Positions 1 through 8,096 of a stretch of DNA of 64,000 nt are shown one piece after another (positions within the stretch are counted from its first letter, which is position 1; the number at the start of each line of letters is the position of its first letter). The stretch lies in NCBI RefSeq assembly GCF_026626635.1, contig NZ_JAPNKA010000001.1, positions 4,650,001 through 4,714,000 of the forward strand, read 5' to 3'. A program made the position numbers and the translations under genes. The DNA comes from Archangium lansingense (GTDB lineage: Bacteria; Myxococcota; Myxococcia; Myxococcales; Myxococcaceae). Below the pieces are notes generated by a model. That model was not told where the DNA came from. It ran no database searches and saw only the letters and a list, made by a program, of their open reading frames with translations.

Positions 1-1223
1 TCCGCGGGTGCGTTCTCCCGCCGGGCAAACACCAGGAAGGGCAACGACGCGGCCTGGATGGCCGCGCCGACGACGTAGGCCGAGGCGTAGCCACCGACGT
101 CGGCCACACGTCCCAGGGCGGGTTGCACCACAACTCCCCCAGCGGAGCCCATCAGGTTGTCGAAAGAGAGCACGGTCGCGCGTTGTCCCGAGGGGATGAC
201 GCCGTTCAGATACGCCTGCCTCATGGGCCTGCTCGCTGCTTGGGACAGTGCCCAGACGACCAGCGCCGCGATCGCCACCCAGAAGCTCGTTGTCCATCCC
301 GAGAGGGCCAGGCTGCCGATGCCGATGGCCGTGGCGACGAGCTGCGCGTGCGTGCGCCGGCTGAACAGCCTTCGCACATAGGGTGCAATCAACCCCGCGA
401 CCATCTCGCACCCGGCGATGATGGCCGCCGCCAGACCGGCGATCCAGAACGCGCGCTCGTCGCCATAGAGCTGAAGCAGATAGGGCTGGAAAGCGTAGAA
501 GGCGAACATAGCCACCCCCATGGTGAAGGGGGCCGCCAGCATCAGCCAGCGCGCCGGCGGGTTCTGCAAGCCGTGCTCGAGTGAGCCTCGCACCACCACC
601 CGCATTCTTTCCAACGGACCGTTGCCACGCTCGGGCGTGAAGCCGAGATCCTTCATCGAGAGGAAGGCCACGACCAGCGTGACACCGAGCAGCACCGATC
701 GGAGGACATAGGGCATGCCCAGGTCGGTCAGCTGGGCGACGACGCCGCCCGCAACCGAACCTGCCAACATGGCCGCACCCGCCACGATCTGCCCCCTGGC
801 GAGCACCGCTTCGAGGGTGTCCTTGGCTCCGCTGAAGGTGAGCGCATCGACCAGCCAGGCCTCGGTGGCACCGGAGAAGAACGTGAAGCCGAGACCGAGG
901 AGGATCGACGCGATGGCCCAGCCCCACATCGGCGCACGGGCCTGCCACATGGCGAGGTAGAGCAGCGTCGAGACCAACAAGGTGGCCGTGCCGAGCAGAT
1001 ACGAGGTGCGCCTGCCCCAGCTATCCGCCACCACTCCGGTGGGGACCTCGAAGAGCACCTGTCCCGCGGTGAAGAACGCATTGGCGGCGAAGGCCTCGGT
1101 GTTGCTGAGGCCGGCATCGAGAAGGAACAGGGTGTTGATGCCCCAGATGAAGGAGGCCGCCAGCGTCGACAGCAAGGTCAGCAGCAGATAGGTGCGCTGG
1201 ACGCGCCTGGCCTGGTCGGTCAT
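1..1223 (-). CDS. MFS transporter, C-terminus beyond the window start
   Basis: The minus-strand frame from the ATG at 1223 stays open to base 1, giving about 407 residues with no stop in the window. The N-terminus (MTDQARRVQRTYLLLTLLST) leads into the first of many hydrophobic helices. The segment GVVADSWGRRTSY, around residues 60-75, is a recognisable version of the MFS loop 2-3 signature (G-x3-D-x2-G-R-R). Further hydrophobic stretches recur to the truncation point, so probably only the last residues are missing. The family uses ion gradients to move small solutes, often drugs or metabolites, across the inner membrane; the substrate here is unknown. The gene diverges from the diiron oxygenase gene with a gap of about 120 bp, so the transporter could export that pathway's product, which is inference only. 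Confidence 0.85.
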   Translation of the reverse strand, partial: MTDQARRVQRTYLLLTLLSTLAASFIWGINTLFLLDAGLSNTEAFAANAFFTAGQVLFEVPTGVVADSWGRRTSYLLGTATLLVSTLLYLAMWQARAPMWGWAIASILLGLGFTFFSGATEAWLVDALTFSGAKDTLEAVLARGQIVAGAAMLAGSVAGGVVAQLTDLGMPYVLRSVLLGVTLVVAFLSMKDLGFTPERGNGPLERMRVVVRGSLEHGLQNPPARWLMLAAPFTMGVAMFAFYAFQPYLLQLYGDERAFWIAGLAAAIIAGCEMVAGLIAPYVRRLFSRRTHAQLVATAIGIGSLALSGWTTSFWVAIAALVVWALSQAASRPMRQAYLNGVIPSGQRATVLSFDNLMGSAGGVVVQPALGRVADVGGYASAYVVGAAIQAASLPFLVFARRENAPA

Positions 1224-1343
1224 TGGGTTGAGACTGCGCGGCAGGATGGATTCTTGGACCGGGATTGAACGAGCCCGGGGCGGGCCCGTGCTCTCCAGGT
1301 GCCTACATTGACACGAACGGTTGAGTGATTGTCACCTTGGGTC

Positions 1344-2267
1344 ATGACCAATCACGACTCTGAGTATCAATCCTGCATTCAGAATTCCGAGCGTGTGTCG
1401 TGGCGGCTCGACGACGTGTTGCCCAAGGACACTGTCATCGACTTCAGCCGGCGCATCCTCTCGGACGCCATCACGGGAACCGAGGCGATCGGCTGCTTGA
1501 GCGCGGAGGAGAAGCTGATGCTCAATCAGATTCGCTCCAACAGCTACGCCCATATGTTCTTGTTCTTGGAGGAGTATGCCGTGGCCCTGGCTGCGCACCG
1601 TGCTGGCCTCGAGCTCCACGAGAACCCGACCCACATGCGCGCCCTCCTGCGCTTCACCGAGGAGGAGATCAAGCACCAGCAGCTCTTCTCCCGGTTCACC
1701 AGCACGTTCGCTCGCGGGTTCAAGGTTGCCCCGGCCCTCCTCGACAACCAGGTCCAGGTGGCCAGGGCCATCATGACGAAGTCGAACCTCGGCGTGCTGA
1801 TCTTCAACCTCCACATGGAGCTGATGACGCAGCAGCACTACGTGGAGACCATCCGCGACAATGAGCGCGAGAAGCTCGACCCGCTGTTCTGCAACCTGCT
1901 CAAGCACCACTGGCTCGAAGAGGCGCAGCACACCCGTCTCGACTTCCTGGAGGCCCAGAAGATCATCGCCAAGGAGCCCGAGACGGTGGCTGCGGCCATG
2001 GCCGAGTACGCCGAGCTGCTCCAGGCTCTCCGGGGCACCTTGAACGCACAGCTCCAGTTGGATCTCCAGACCCTGGAGAAGGCCGCGGGACGCACGTTCA
2101 CGGAAGCCGAGCGGAATGAGCTCTTCACGGCCCAGGAGCGCTCTTACATCTGGTCCTTCATCGGGATGGGGATGAAGGCTCCACTCTTCCTCTCCCGCCT
2201 GCGCGCCCTCTCTCCCCTGGCCGAGCAGCGCGTCCTCGAGCTCGCCCCCCAGTACTACTGCAACTGA
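1344..2267 (+). CDS. AurF-like ferritin-fold diiron oxygenase
   Basis: A protein of about 307 residues from the ATG at 1344; a TTG at 1329 would add five residues. It shows the ligand pattern of AurF-type non-haem diiron enzymes. A Glu in LFLEEYA is followed by ExxH in EEEIKHQ, a Glu in HMELMTQQHY, and HxxxExxH in HWLEEAQHT. That last motif fits the H-x3-E-x2-H set of p-aminobenzoate N-oxygenase. The known activity of that family is oxidation of arylamines to nitro compounds, though ferritin-fold diiron proteins have many other roles. It lies 11 bp before a SnoaL-like gene, so the two are almost certainly co-transcribed. The pairing resembles accessory tailoring genes of natural-product pathways, but no synthase is in view. 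Cytoplasmic; no signal peptide or membrane helix. Fold and metal site are fairly sure, substrate is not. Confidence 0.75.
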   Translation: MTNHDSEYQSCIQNSERVSWRLDDVLPKDTVIDFSRRILSDAITGTEAIGCLSAEEKLMLNQIRSNSYAHMFLFLEEYAVALAAHRAGLELHENPTHMRALLRFTEEEIKHQQLFSRFTSTFARGFKVAPALLDNQVQVARAIMTKSNLGVLIFNLHMELMTQQHYVETIRDNEREKLDPLFCNLLKHHWLEEAQHTRLDFLEAQKIIAKEPETVAAAMAEYAELLQALRGTLNAQLQLDLQTLEKAAGRTFTEAERNELFTAQERSYIWSFIGMGMKAPLFLSRLRALSPLAEQRVLELAPQYYCN

Positions 2268-2278
2268 GGCCAAGGCAC

Positions 2279-2782
2279 ATGAACCTGAAAGACAAAGACC
2301 TTCAGTACGTTCTGGATTGGATCGCGATCCAGGAGTTGGTGGCGGAGTACGGCCAGGCCATCGACTTCGGCCGGGATACGGGAGACTGGAGCCGCTGGGC
2401 CAACGTCTTCACGCCCCACGTCACCGCGGATTACACCCGCTTCAGGGGCGGCGGAGATCCCTCCTACCTCACGCGGGAAGAGCTGGCGGAGTTTGGCAGG
2501 GCGTCCCTGGTGCCCTTCAGCAAGGTTCAGCACGCCACCGCCACGAGCGTGAGAATCCGCTTCAAGAGCAGCACGTTGGCCGAGGTGATGGCCTACGCGG
2601 AAGTCGCCCACTACTTCACCCTGGGCGGCATCCAGCAGGAGTGGACCATCATCGCCCGCTATACGCACGAGGTGGAGAAGACCCCGGACGGATGGAAGAT
2701 TCGCAAGGTGCTCCTGGATCCCATCCACTATCGCGGCAACCCGTTGGGCCTGGAACTGGTCAACGGGAAGCGGCTCGTCTGA
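2279..2782 (+). CDS. SnoaL-like / NTF2-fold small protein
   Basis: A 167-residue protein whose ATG lies 11 bp after the diiron oxygenase stop, so the two form a tight operon. The sequence has the layout of the SnoaL-like (NTF2 superfamily) cone fold. An N-terminal helix with the DW(I)AIQELVAEYGQAIDFG pattern is followed by W..VFTPHVTADYT, a mid HATATS segment, and beta strands ending in W(K)IRKVLLDPI. Family members act as dehydratases, cyclases, hydroxylases or simple ligand-binding proteins in steroid, polyketide and bile-acid chemistry. Which activity applies is not visible. Histidine (HATATS) and aspartate (AIDFG) residues sit where many members place acid/base residues. No signal peptide. 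It probably acts on the same substrate as the upstream oxygenase, by operon inference. Confidence 0.75.
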   Translation: MNLKDKDLQYVLDWIAIQELVAEYGQAIDFGRDTGDWSRWANVFTPHVTADYTRFRGGGDPSYLTREELAEFGRASLVPFSKVQHATATSVRIRFKSSTLAEVMAYAEVAHYFTLGGIQQEWTIIARYTHEVEKTPDGWKIRKVLLDPIHYRGNPLGLELVNGKRLV

Positions 2783-2825
2783 GCGCGAGCGTGTCGGAGC
2801 GGCGCGCCGCGGGCACTGGCGTGAA

Positions 2826-3190
2826 CTATGCGGACGCGGTGGGGAAATGCCGCGTCAGCCACGCTCGCCATGAAGCCTCCGCGCGCGCGACAGCTGCGGG
2901 GGCCTGGTCGCCGAACAAGAAGAAGCGGAGGCTCAGGAAGACCTGGCCGCCCATGGGATGGGCGCCCAGGTGGACGAAACCAGGGGCCGGCCCGTCGAGC
3001 AGGACGAGCAGCTCCTCGGGCCATTTGGCCTGACCGGCCCACTCCACGCGGCCGGTCAGGGGCGGCGCGTCGGCGGGGGTGCTCACCCGGTCGCCAACGG
3101 CGCTGCCCGCGAGGCCGAGTGGGCGGGTGAGGGCATCCCACGCCTTGGCCTTGGGCTCCGAGGAGACGCTGTGTCCTTCTTCACGGGCAT
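2826..3190 (-). pseudogene. AHSA1/SRPBCC-domain protein gene with internal deletion and frameshift
   Basis: The start (MPVKKDTAS) overlaps the stop of the upstream repressor gene by ten bases, as expected for its usual coupled partner. After about nine codons the reading frame runs into an arginine/proline-rich non-coding-like frame. From about base 3165 down to the TAG at 2826 another frame encodes a convincing tail: AKAWDALTRPLGL, then GRVEWAGQ, LDGPAPGFVHLG, FFLFGD and SWRAWLTRHFP. From memory, intact members of this family are about 250 residues, begin with an MxVKKDA-like motif, and end with this kind of C-terminal half. The middle of the gene therefore appears to be deleted and the frame shifted. 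The protein is unlikely to function. Confidence 0.7.
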
Positions 3191-3789
3191 GAGGGATCCT
3201 TTCCTGGGGACTGCTGGGGGAGGGGGTGGGAGACGAGCACCAGGCGATGGGCGCGCCCACCAGGCGCCGAGCCATCGTGGTACTTCGCGGCCAGCGCCGT
3301 GATGGCGTGAGACAGCTCGCGAGTGAAGGCCGCGCGCTCCGTGGGAGAGCGGAACCGGATCTCGGTATCGACCGCCAAGGTGGCCAGGGCCTTGTCGGCC
3401 TCCCTTGCACGGCGCCAGAGCTCGCCGACCTCGCGCACGATGCGTGCACCCAGTGCGATGAGGTAGCTCGCGGACAGCCGGTCCGCGGTGCGGCCCGGAT
3501 CCGTGGAGACAGGGCCTAGCGCGCTCGGGGAGACGACGTAGGACGTGGCGGTCGCCACGAGCAGCCGCTCCGTCAGACCACCCCACTGCCGCGCTTCGGC
3601 CTGGCGGACCAGCTTGTGCTCCTCGAGCGCACGCAGGTGGTAGTTCACCTTCTGCCGGGCCATTCCGATCCGTGCGGCGAGCGTCGCGGCGGAGGCGGGC
3701 GTTGCCAGTTCCGCGAGCAGCAGGCTCTTGACGGGCTCGAGCGCCACCGCCGCCGTCACTGGATCCTCGATGACTTCCACGTCGAGCAT
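3181..3789 (-). CDS. ArsR-type winged-helix transcriptional repressor
   Basis: A 202-residue protein with an N-terminal winged helix. The segment LLLAELATPASAATLAARIGMARQ leads into the recognition-helix region KVNYHLRALEEHKLV, around residues 24-62. There are no metal-binding cysteine motifs, so a metal sensor is unlikely. The C-terminal part is rich in Arg and Ala helices (AFTRELSHAITALAAKYH) that probably form the dimer or ligand domain. The gene is followed by, and overlaps by ten bases, a decayed AHSA1/SRPBCC gene, the usual partner of such regulators. A perfect inverted repeat lies 13 bp upstream of the ATG (3803-3826), which points to autoregulation. The repressor itself looks intact while its partner is broken. 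Confidence 0.82.
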   Translation of the reverse strand: MLDVEVIEDPVTAAVALEPVKSLLLAELATPASAATLAARIGMARQKVNYHLRALEEHKLVRQAEARQWGGLTERLLVATATSYVVSPSALGPVSTDPGRTADRLSASYLIALGARIVREVGELWRRAREADKALATLAVDTEIRFRSPTERAAFTRELSHAITALAAKYHDGSAPGGRAHRLVLVSHPLPQQSPGKDPSCP

Positions 3790-3802
3790 GGCCCTATCCC
3801 AT

Positions 3803-3826
3803 CCTTGACAACTTTATTTGTCAAGG
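3803..3826. promoter_or_regulatory. perfect inverted-repeat operator upstream of the ArsR-type gene
   Basis: CCTTGACAA (3803-3811), a 6-base AT-rich spacer, then its exact reverse complement TTGTCAAGG (3818-3826). It lies 13 bp from the repressor start codon at 3789, a normal position for an autoregulatory operator overlapping promoter elements. The spacing of about one and a half turns between half-site centres suits a winged-helix dimer. Confidence 0.65.
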
Positions 3827-3936
3827 CGCTTTGGGGGGCTGGAATTCCCACGGAACGGCTGGCTCGCCTGGAGGGCAGGTGTGAGAGCGTCGTCGATTGA
3901 CGCAACTACGTTGCAAGTGTAGGGCTGCTGTAACTC

Positions 3937-5163
3937 ATGCCGAAGGGACGAGGAGTGCCAACGGGAGCGACAGCGAAGCGGCAGGTGGAGACGGTGCCAG
4001 GCAGCGGCGAGTTGCCGGGAATGCGCGTGGCCGTGGGACGGATCGCCACCATCGACGCCCTGCGGGGCTTCGTCATGCTGCTCATGCTCGTCGATCACGC
4101 GCGCGAGTTCTTCTACATGCACGCGCAGGTCAGCGATCCGGTCGACGTGGCGACCACGCCGCCTGGCCTCTTCTTCACCCGGCTCCTCGCGCACCTGTGC
4201 GCGCCCGTGTTCGTCGCGCTGACCGGGCTCTCGGCCTGGCTGCATGGTCAGCGCCGGGGTGGAAGGCGCGCCACCGCCGAGTTTCTGCTCAAGCGCGGGT
4301 TGTTCCTCGTCCTGCTGGAGCTGACGCTGGTCAACTTCGCCTGGACGTTCGCGCTCGTCCCGTCCACCTATTTCCTCCAGGTCATCTGGGCCATCGGACT
4401 GTCGATGATCGCGCTGGCCGGGCTCTTATGGCTGCCGAGGCCGGCGCTGGTGGTGCTGGGCCTGGCCATCGTCTTCGGACACAACCTGCTCGATTCCGTC
4501 CGTTTCGAGCCCGGGACGCCCGGAGCCACCCTCTGGGCGATCCTCCACAAGCGCGACTTCATCGCGCTGCCCTGGGGAGCCCGCGCACGCACGTCCTATC
4601 CTCTGCTGCCGTGGATCGGCGTGATCGCGCTCGGCTATGGCATTGGCCCCTGGTTCGCCGGACAGGTGAACCCGACGGTTCGCCGGCTCAGGCTGTACGC
4701 ACTGGGGCTCGCGGCGCTGGCGCTGTTCATCCTGCTGCGGCTGGCCAATGGGTATGGCGAGCCTGTCCCATGGACGAGCGGTGCGACGCCACTCCTCTCC
4801 CTGCTCTCCTTCCTGAACCTGACCAAGTACCCCCCGTCGCTGGATTTCCTCCTGCTGACGATGGGGGGAGGGGCGCTGCTGCTCGCGGCGCTGGACCATG
4901 TGCCGTCGAGGCTCCTGGCGCTCCTCTCCACCTTTGGTGCGGCCCCCTTGTTCTTCTATCTGCTCCATCTCTATCTACTGCACGGACTCAACAGCGTGGC
5001 GCTCGCCTTGTTCGGACCCAATCAGGGAGCGCTCTTCAGTGTGCCGAGCGTTCCCTGGCTCTGGGCCTTGGCCGCGCTCGTTTCGCTTCCGCTGTGGTTC
5101 GCCTGCCGCTGGTTCATGCGTCTCAAAGCCCGGACCCGTAGCCCCTGGCTGAGCTACTTGTGA
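3937..5163 (+). CDS. DUF1624 / heparan-alpha-glucosaminide acetyltransferase-like membrane protein
   Basis: A 408-residue polytopic membrane protein. After a hydrophilic leader the segment IDALRGFVMLLMLVDHAREFF starts the first helix. This (x)DxLRG...D/H arrangement is typical of DUF1624/HGSNAT-like acyltransferases, where the helix carries the residues near the acyl-transfer site. About ten hydrophobic helices follow, ending at FACRWFMRLKARTR. Family members are thought to move acetyl groups across or at the inner membrane onto sugars; the acceptor here is unknown. An alternative start at 4021 (MRVAVGRIATIDALRG) would remove 28 poorly conserved residues and may be the true one. Neither candidate has a strong ribosome-binding site. 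The gene stands alone, reading away from the repressor gene and followed after 78 bp by hemD on the same strand. Confidence 0.75.
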   Translation: MPKGRGVPTGATAKRQVETVPGSGELPGMRVAVGRIATIDALRGFVMLLMLVDHAREFFYMHAQVSDPVDVATTPPGLFFTRLLAHLCAPVFVALTGLSAWLHGQRRGGRRATAEFLLKRGLFLVLLELTLVNFAWTFALVPSTYFLQVIWAIGLSMIALAGLLWLPRPALVVLGLAIVFGHNLLDSVRFEPGTPGATLWAILHKRDFIALPWGARARTSYPLLPWIGVIALGYGIGPWFAGQVNPTVRRLRLYALGLAALALFILLRLANGYGEPVPWTSGATPLLSLLSFLNLTKYPPSLDFLLLTMGGGALLLAALDHVPSRLLALLSTFGAAPLFFYLLHLYLLHGLNSVALALFGPNQGALFSVPSVPWLWALAALVSLPLWFACRWFMRLKARTRSPWLSYL

Positions 5164-5241
5164 GCAGGCGCGGACCCGTCTCCAAAACGGGACGCGAAGA
5201 GGACCTGTGATGCGGGCCCAATTGCCCTAGAGTGCGCGCCC

Positions 5242-6003
5242 GTGCAAAAGCGACTCGAAGGCATCCGTGTCCTGGTGACGCGCCCCCGTGAACGCTCGGA
5301 GGAGCTGTGCTTCCTCCTGGAGGACGAGGGCGCCGAAGTGCTGCATGTGCCGCTGCTGGAGCTACTACCTCCGGAGGATCCACGCCCGCTGGTGGCGGCC
5401 GCGGAGTCCATCCAGCGCTACAAGTGGGTGGTGTTCGCGAGCCCCTCGGCGGTGGATGCGCTGATGGAGGCGCTGCGCGAGGCGGGCACGGTGGAGCTGC
5501 TGTCTCGGGTGCGCCTCGCCGTGGTGGGGCCGCGCACCGCGCGCACCGTGGACGGCTACGGACTGACCGTGGCCGTCGAGTCCCCCGAGGGAACGGGCGC
5601 CGCGCTCTACGAGGTGATGCGCCCCGGGCTGGAGCCGGAGGACGAGGTGTTGCTGCCCGCCGCGGAGGAGGGGAGGCGCGAGCTGGAGGATTCCCTGAGC
5701 GAGCATGGCGCCCGGGTGACGCGGGTGACGGCGTACCGCTCTCGGCCCGCGTCGCTGCCGCCCGAGGCCCAGGCGCTGCTCGAGTCCTCCCCGCCGGACG
5801 TGGCCCTGTTCGCCTCGCCGCGCACCGCGGAGGCGTTCCTGGAGGCGGTGGGGCGTGAGCGGCTGGGCACGGCCCGACTGGTGGCCATTGGTCCCACCAC
5901 TGCGTCGGCACTGACGCACCTGGGTCTGCCGGTGGCCTCGGTAGCCGAGCGGCCTACCCCCGAGGCGCTCGTCGAGGCCACCATCCGGGCCATTCGCGGG
6001 TAG
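5242..6003 (+). CDS. hemD: uroporphyrinogen-III synthase
   Basis: A 253-residue protein starting at GTG 5242. The start LEGIRVLVTRPRERSEELCFLLEDEGAEVLHVPLLEL is the classic HemD opening, with the conserved VTRP motif and the alpha/beta first domain. Later KWVVFASPSAVDALME and VALFASPRTAEAFLEAVG match the two S/T-(P/S)-x-A(V) surface motifs of the two-domain enzyme. LVAIGPTTASALTHLGLPVASVAERPTPEALVEA is the usual C-terminal pattern. The enzyme closes hydroxymethylbilane to uroporphyrinogen III with inversion of ring D, the branch point to haem, sirohaem and cobalamin, in the cytoplasm. The usual neighbour hemC is not next to it here. The gene lies 41 bp before a PilB-family ATPase with no functional link apparent. 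Confidence 0.92.
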   Translation: MQKRLEGIRVLVTRPRERSEELCFLLEDEGAEVLHVPLLELLPPEDPRPLVAAAESIQRYKWVVFASPSAVDALMEALREAGTVELLSRVRLAVVGPRTARTVDGYGLTVAVESPEGTGAALYEVMRPGLEPEDEVLLPAAEEGRRELEDSLSEHGARVTRVTAYRSRPASLPPEAQALLESSPPDVALFASPRTAEAFLEAVGRERLGTARLVAIGPTTASALTHLGLPVASVAERPTPEALVEATIRAIRG

Positions 6004-6044
6004 ACTGTCGCCGGGGGGCCGGCTTCTGCCCTGAACGCGCTGGG

Positions 6045-7940
6045 ATGTCCCGGCGTCCCCATTTCGTACCCCGTGGCCGCAAGGAGACGCCGTTGTCAGC
6101 GCCCGTGACCCCGCCTGCTGCTCCTCCCTCCCGCAGCAAGACCGACTTCAGCCTCTCCTTCGTTCTCCAGGCGCTCGTCTCGCAGCGGGTGCTCACCGCC
6201 GACCAGGCGCAGAACATCGCCACCCGCGAGGCCGCCGCTCGCGCCCGGGTCCTCAAGAACAAGGGCATCGTCGGCACGGACGCCGCTCGCTATGACGTCT
6301 CCCCGGTGGAGATCGTCGCCGCCTTCCAGGTGCCCCTGGCGGATGGCCGCGGCTCGCTCGACGAGGACCGGGTCACGGAGATCGTCGCCCGGGCCGCGGG
6401 CCTGGCCTACAAGAAGATCGATCCGCTCAAGCTGGACATGGCGATGGCCACCCGCGCCATCTCCCGTCCCTTCGCGCATAAGCACGTGCTGCTGCCGCTG
6501 GAGAAGGCCGCGGATGGCCGGCTGCTGGTCGCGGTGGCCAATCCCTTCGACAAGGAACTCTTCGAGAGCATCCATGTGATCACCGGCATGCCCGTCGAGC
6601 CGGTGTTCGCCTCGAAGGCGGACATCCTCAAGGCCATCGCGGACATCTACGGCTTCAAGAACACGCTGGTGCGCGCCGCGGATGACTTCAGCTCCAGCCC
6701 GCAGAACTCGCCGCAGATCAGCAACTTCGAGCAGCTCGTCAAGCTCAGCGGTCGTCAGGAGCTGGACGCGGCGGATCAGCCCGTGGTCCAGGCCGTGGAC
6801 TACATGCTGCGCTACGCCTTCGACAACCGCGCCTCGGATATCCACATCGAGCCCAAGCGCACCACCTCGCTGGTGCGCCTGCGCATCGACGGCGTGCTGC
6901 ACCCCGTCTACACGCTGCCCGCGGGCGTGCACCCGCCCATCGTCTCGCGCGTGAAGACGCTCGCGCGCATCGACATCTCCGAGAAGCGCAAGCCCCAGGA
7001 CGGCCGCATCAAGACCGAGCGCGATGGCCGCGAGGTGGAGCTCCGCGTCTCCACGCTGCCCACCGCCTTCGGCGAGAAGGTGGTCATCCGTGTGTTCGAT
7101 CCGGAGACGCTGGTGCAGGACATCGCCCAGCTCGGTTTCGATCCGGAGGAGAAGCGCGTCTTCGAGTCGTGGATCGACCAGCCCCACGGCATCATCCTCG
7201 TGACGGGCCCGACGGGCAGCGGCAAGACGACCACGCTCTACTCGGCGCTCAAGGCGGTGGCCGGCCAGGACGTGAACGTCACCACCATTGAAGACCCCAT
7301 CGAAATGGTGTGGGACGGCTTCAACCAGGTGCAGGTGCAGCCCAAGGTGGGGCTGGACTTCGCCAATGCGCTGCGCAGCATCTTGCGCCAGGACCCGGAC
7401 GTCATCATGGTGGGCGAAATCCGTGACGCGGAGACGGCGGAGAACGCCGTCCAGGCCGCGCTCACGGGCCACCTGGTGCTCTCCACGCTGCACACCAACG
7501 ACGCCATCGGCGCAGTCGCGCGCTTGAAGGACCTGGGTGTGCCGCCCTTCCTGCTGGCGCAGAGCCTCATCGGCATGATGGCCCAGCGTCTGTTGCGGCG
7601 CGTATGCCCGCATTGCCCGCAGCCCACGACTCTCACTCCGGACGAGCTGACCCTGCTGGGCGCGCCCATTCCGTTGCTGCCGGGCGGGGTGAACATCGTC
7701 AAGGGCGTCGGGTGCCCGCGCTGCCGCGGCACCGGCTACTGGGGCCGTACGGGCGCGTTCGAGATTGTCAACATGAACAACGAACTGCGCGAGCAGATCT
7801 CCCGCGGCGGCAACCATCAGCAGCTGGTGGAGGCGGCGCGCCGGGGTGGAACGCGCACCCTGCGCGAGGCGGCGGTGCGCAAACTGGCCATGGGCCTCAC
7901 CTCTTTCGACGAGGTGGTGCGCATGACGTCCGTGGCCTGA
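6045..7940 (+). CDS. PilB/GspE-family type II/IV pilus or secretion ATPase
   Basis: A 631-residue hexameric motor ATPase. After a Pro/Ser-rich leader (first 30 residues) comes an MshEN-like N-terminal domain. A linker leads to the core with FDNRASDIHIEP, Walker A GPTGSGKT at residues 388-395, the Asp box TTIEDPIE, Walker B DPDVIMVGEIRD near residue 450, and the His box LSTLHTNDA. A zinc tetracysteine site (CPHC near 522, CPRC near 557) is typical of assembly ATPases (PilB/GspE), not retraction ATPases (PilT). Such proteins power pilin or pseudopilin polymerisation at the inner membrane. No pilC, pilT or gsp genes are next to it, so it may be one of the extra PilB-like paralogues myxobacteria carry. 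The gene ends with a good intrinsic terminator. Confidence 0.9.
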   Translation: MSRRPHFVPRGRKETPLSAPVTPPAAPPSRSKTDFSLSFVLQALVSQRVLTADQAQNIATREAAARARVLKNKGIVGTDAARYDVSPVEIVAAFQVPLADGRGSLDEDRVTEIVARAAGLAYKKIDPLKLDMAMATRAISRPFAHKHVLLPLEKAADGRLLVAVANPFDKELFESIHVITGMPVEPVFASKADILKAIADIYGFKNTLVRAADDFSSSPQNSPQISNFEQLVKLSGRQELDAADQPVVQAVDYMLRYAFDNRASDIHIEPKRTTSLVRLRIDGVLHPVYTLPAGVHPPIVSRVKTLARIDISEKRKPQDGRIKTERDGREVELRVSTLPTAFGEKVVIRVFDPETLVQDIAQLGFDPEEKRVFESWIDQPHGIILVTGPTGSGKTTTLYSALKAVAGQDVNVTTIEDPIEMVWDGFNQVQVQPKVGLDFANALRSILRQDPDVIMVGEIRDAETAENAVQAALTGHLVLSTLHTNDAIGAVARLKDLGVPPFLLAQSLIGMMAQRLLRRVCPHCPQPTTLTPDELTLLGAPIPLLPGGVNIVKGVGCPRCRGTGYWGRTGAFEIVNMNNELREQISRGGNHQQLVEAARRGGTRTLREAAVRKLAMGLTSFDEVVRMTSVA

Positions 7941-7952
7941 GCGGCCCCGGAA

Positions 7953-7995
7953 GGGCCGGCGCGACAACCCGTTGCCCGGCCCGTTCTTTGTTTTG
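7953..7995 (+). terminator. intrinsic terminator after the PilB-like ATPase gene
   Basis: GGGCCGG (7953-7959) pairs with CCGGCCC (7976-7982) and is followed directly by a T-rich run (GTTCTTTGTTTTG, 7983-7995). It starts 12 bp after the stop codon. A competing hairpin from the CGGCCCC/GGGCCG repeat at 7942-7958 is possible, but only the first is followed by the T tract. Confidence 0.7.
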
Positions 7996-8096
7996 TAGCC
8001 CACGGAAGGCGGGGGACGGGGGATTTCCGGAATACTGGCATGGCCGTGGGGTTACGCTCTGGATGCGCGGTGACCTTCACTGAAGGAGGGAGAGCC

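Noticed and set aside
1308..1336. TTGACA at 1308-1313 as a -35 promoter element for the diiron oxygenase.
   Set aside because: No -10-like hexamer lies at the right distance (17 bp downstream reads GTCACC).
2317..3033. Plus-strand frame overlapping the SnoaL gene and the AHSA1 remnant.
   Set aside because: It is out of frame with the NTF2-fold gene and is Arg/Gly/Pro-rich without motifs.
6096..8003. Long minus-strand open frame opposite the PilB-like ATPase.
   Set aside because: Shadow of a high-GC gene; composition is Arg/His/Asp-rich, no family motifs and no ribosome-binding site.
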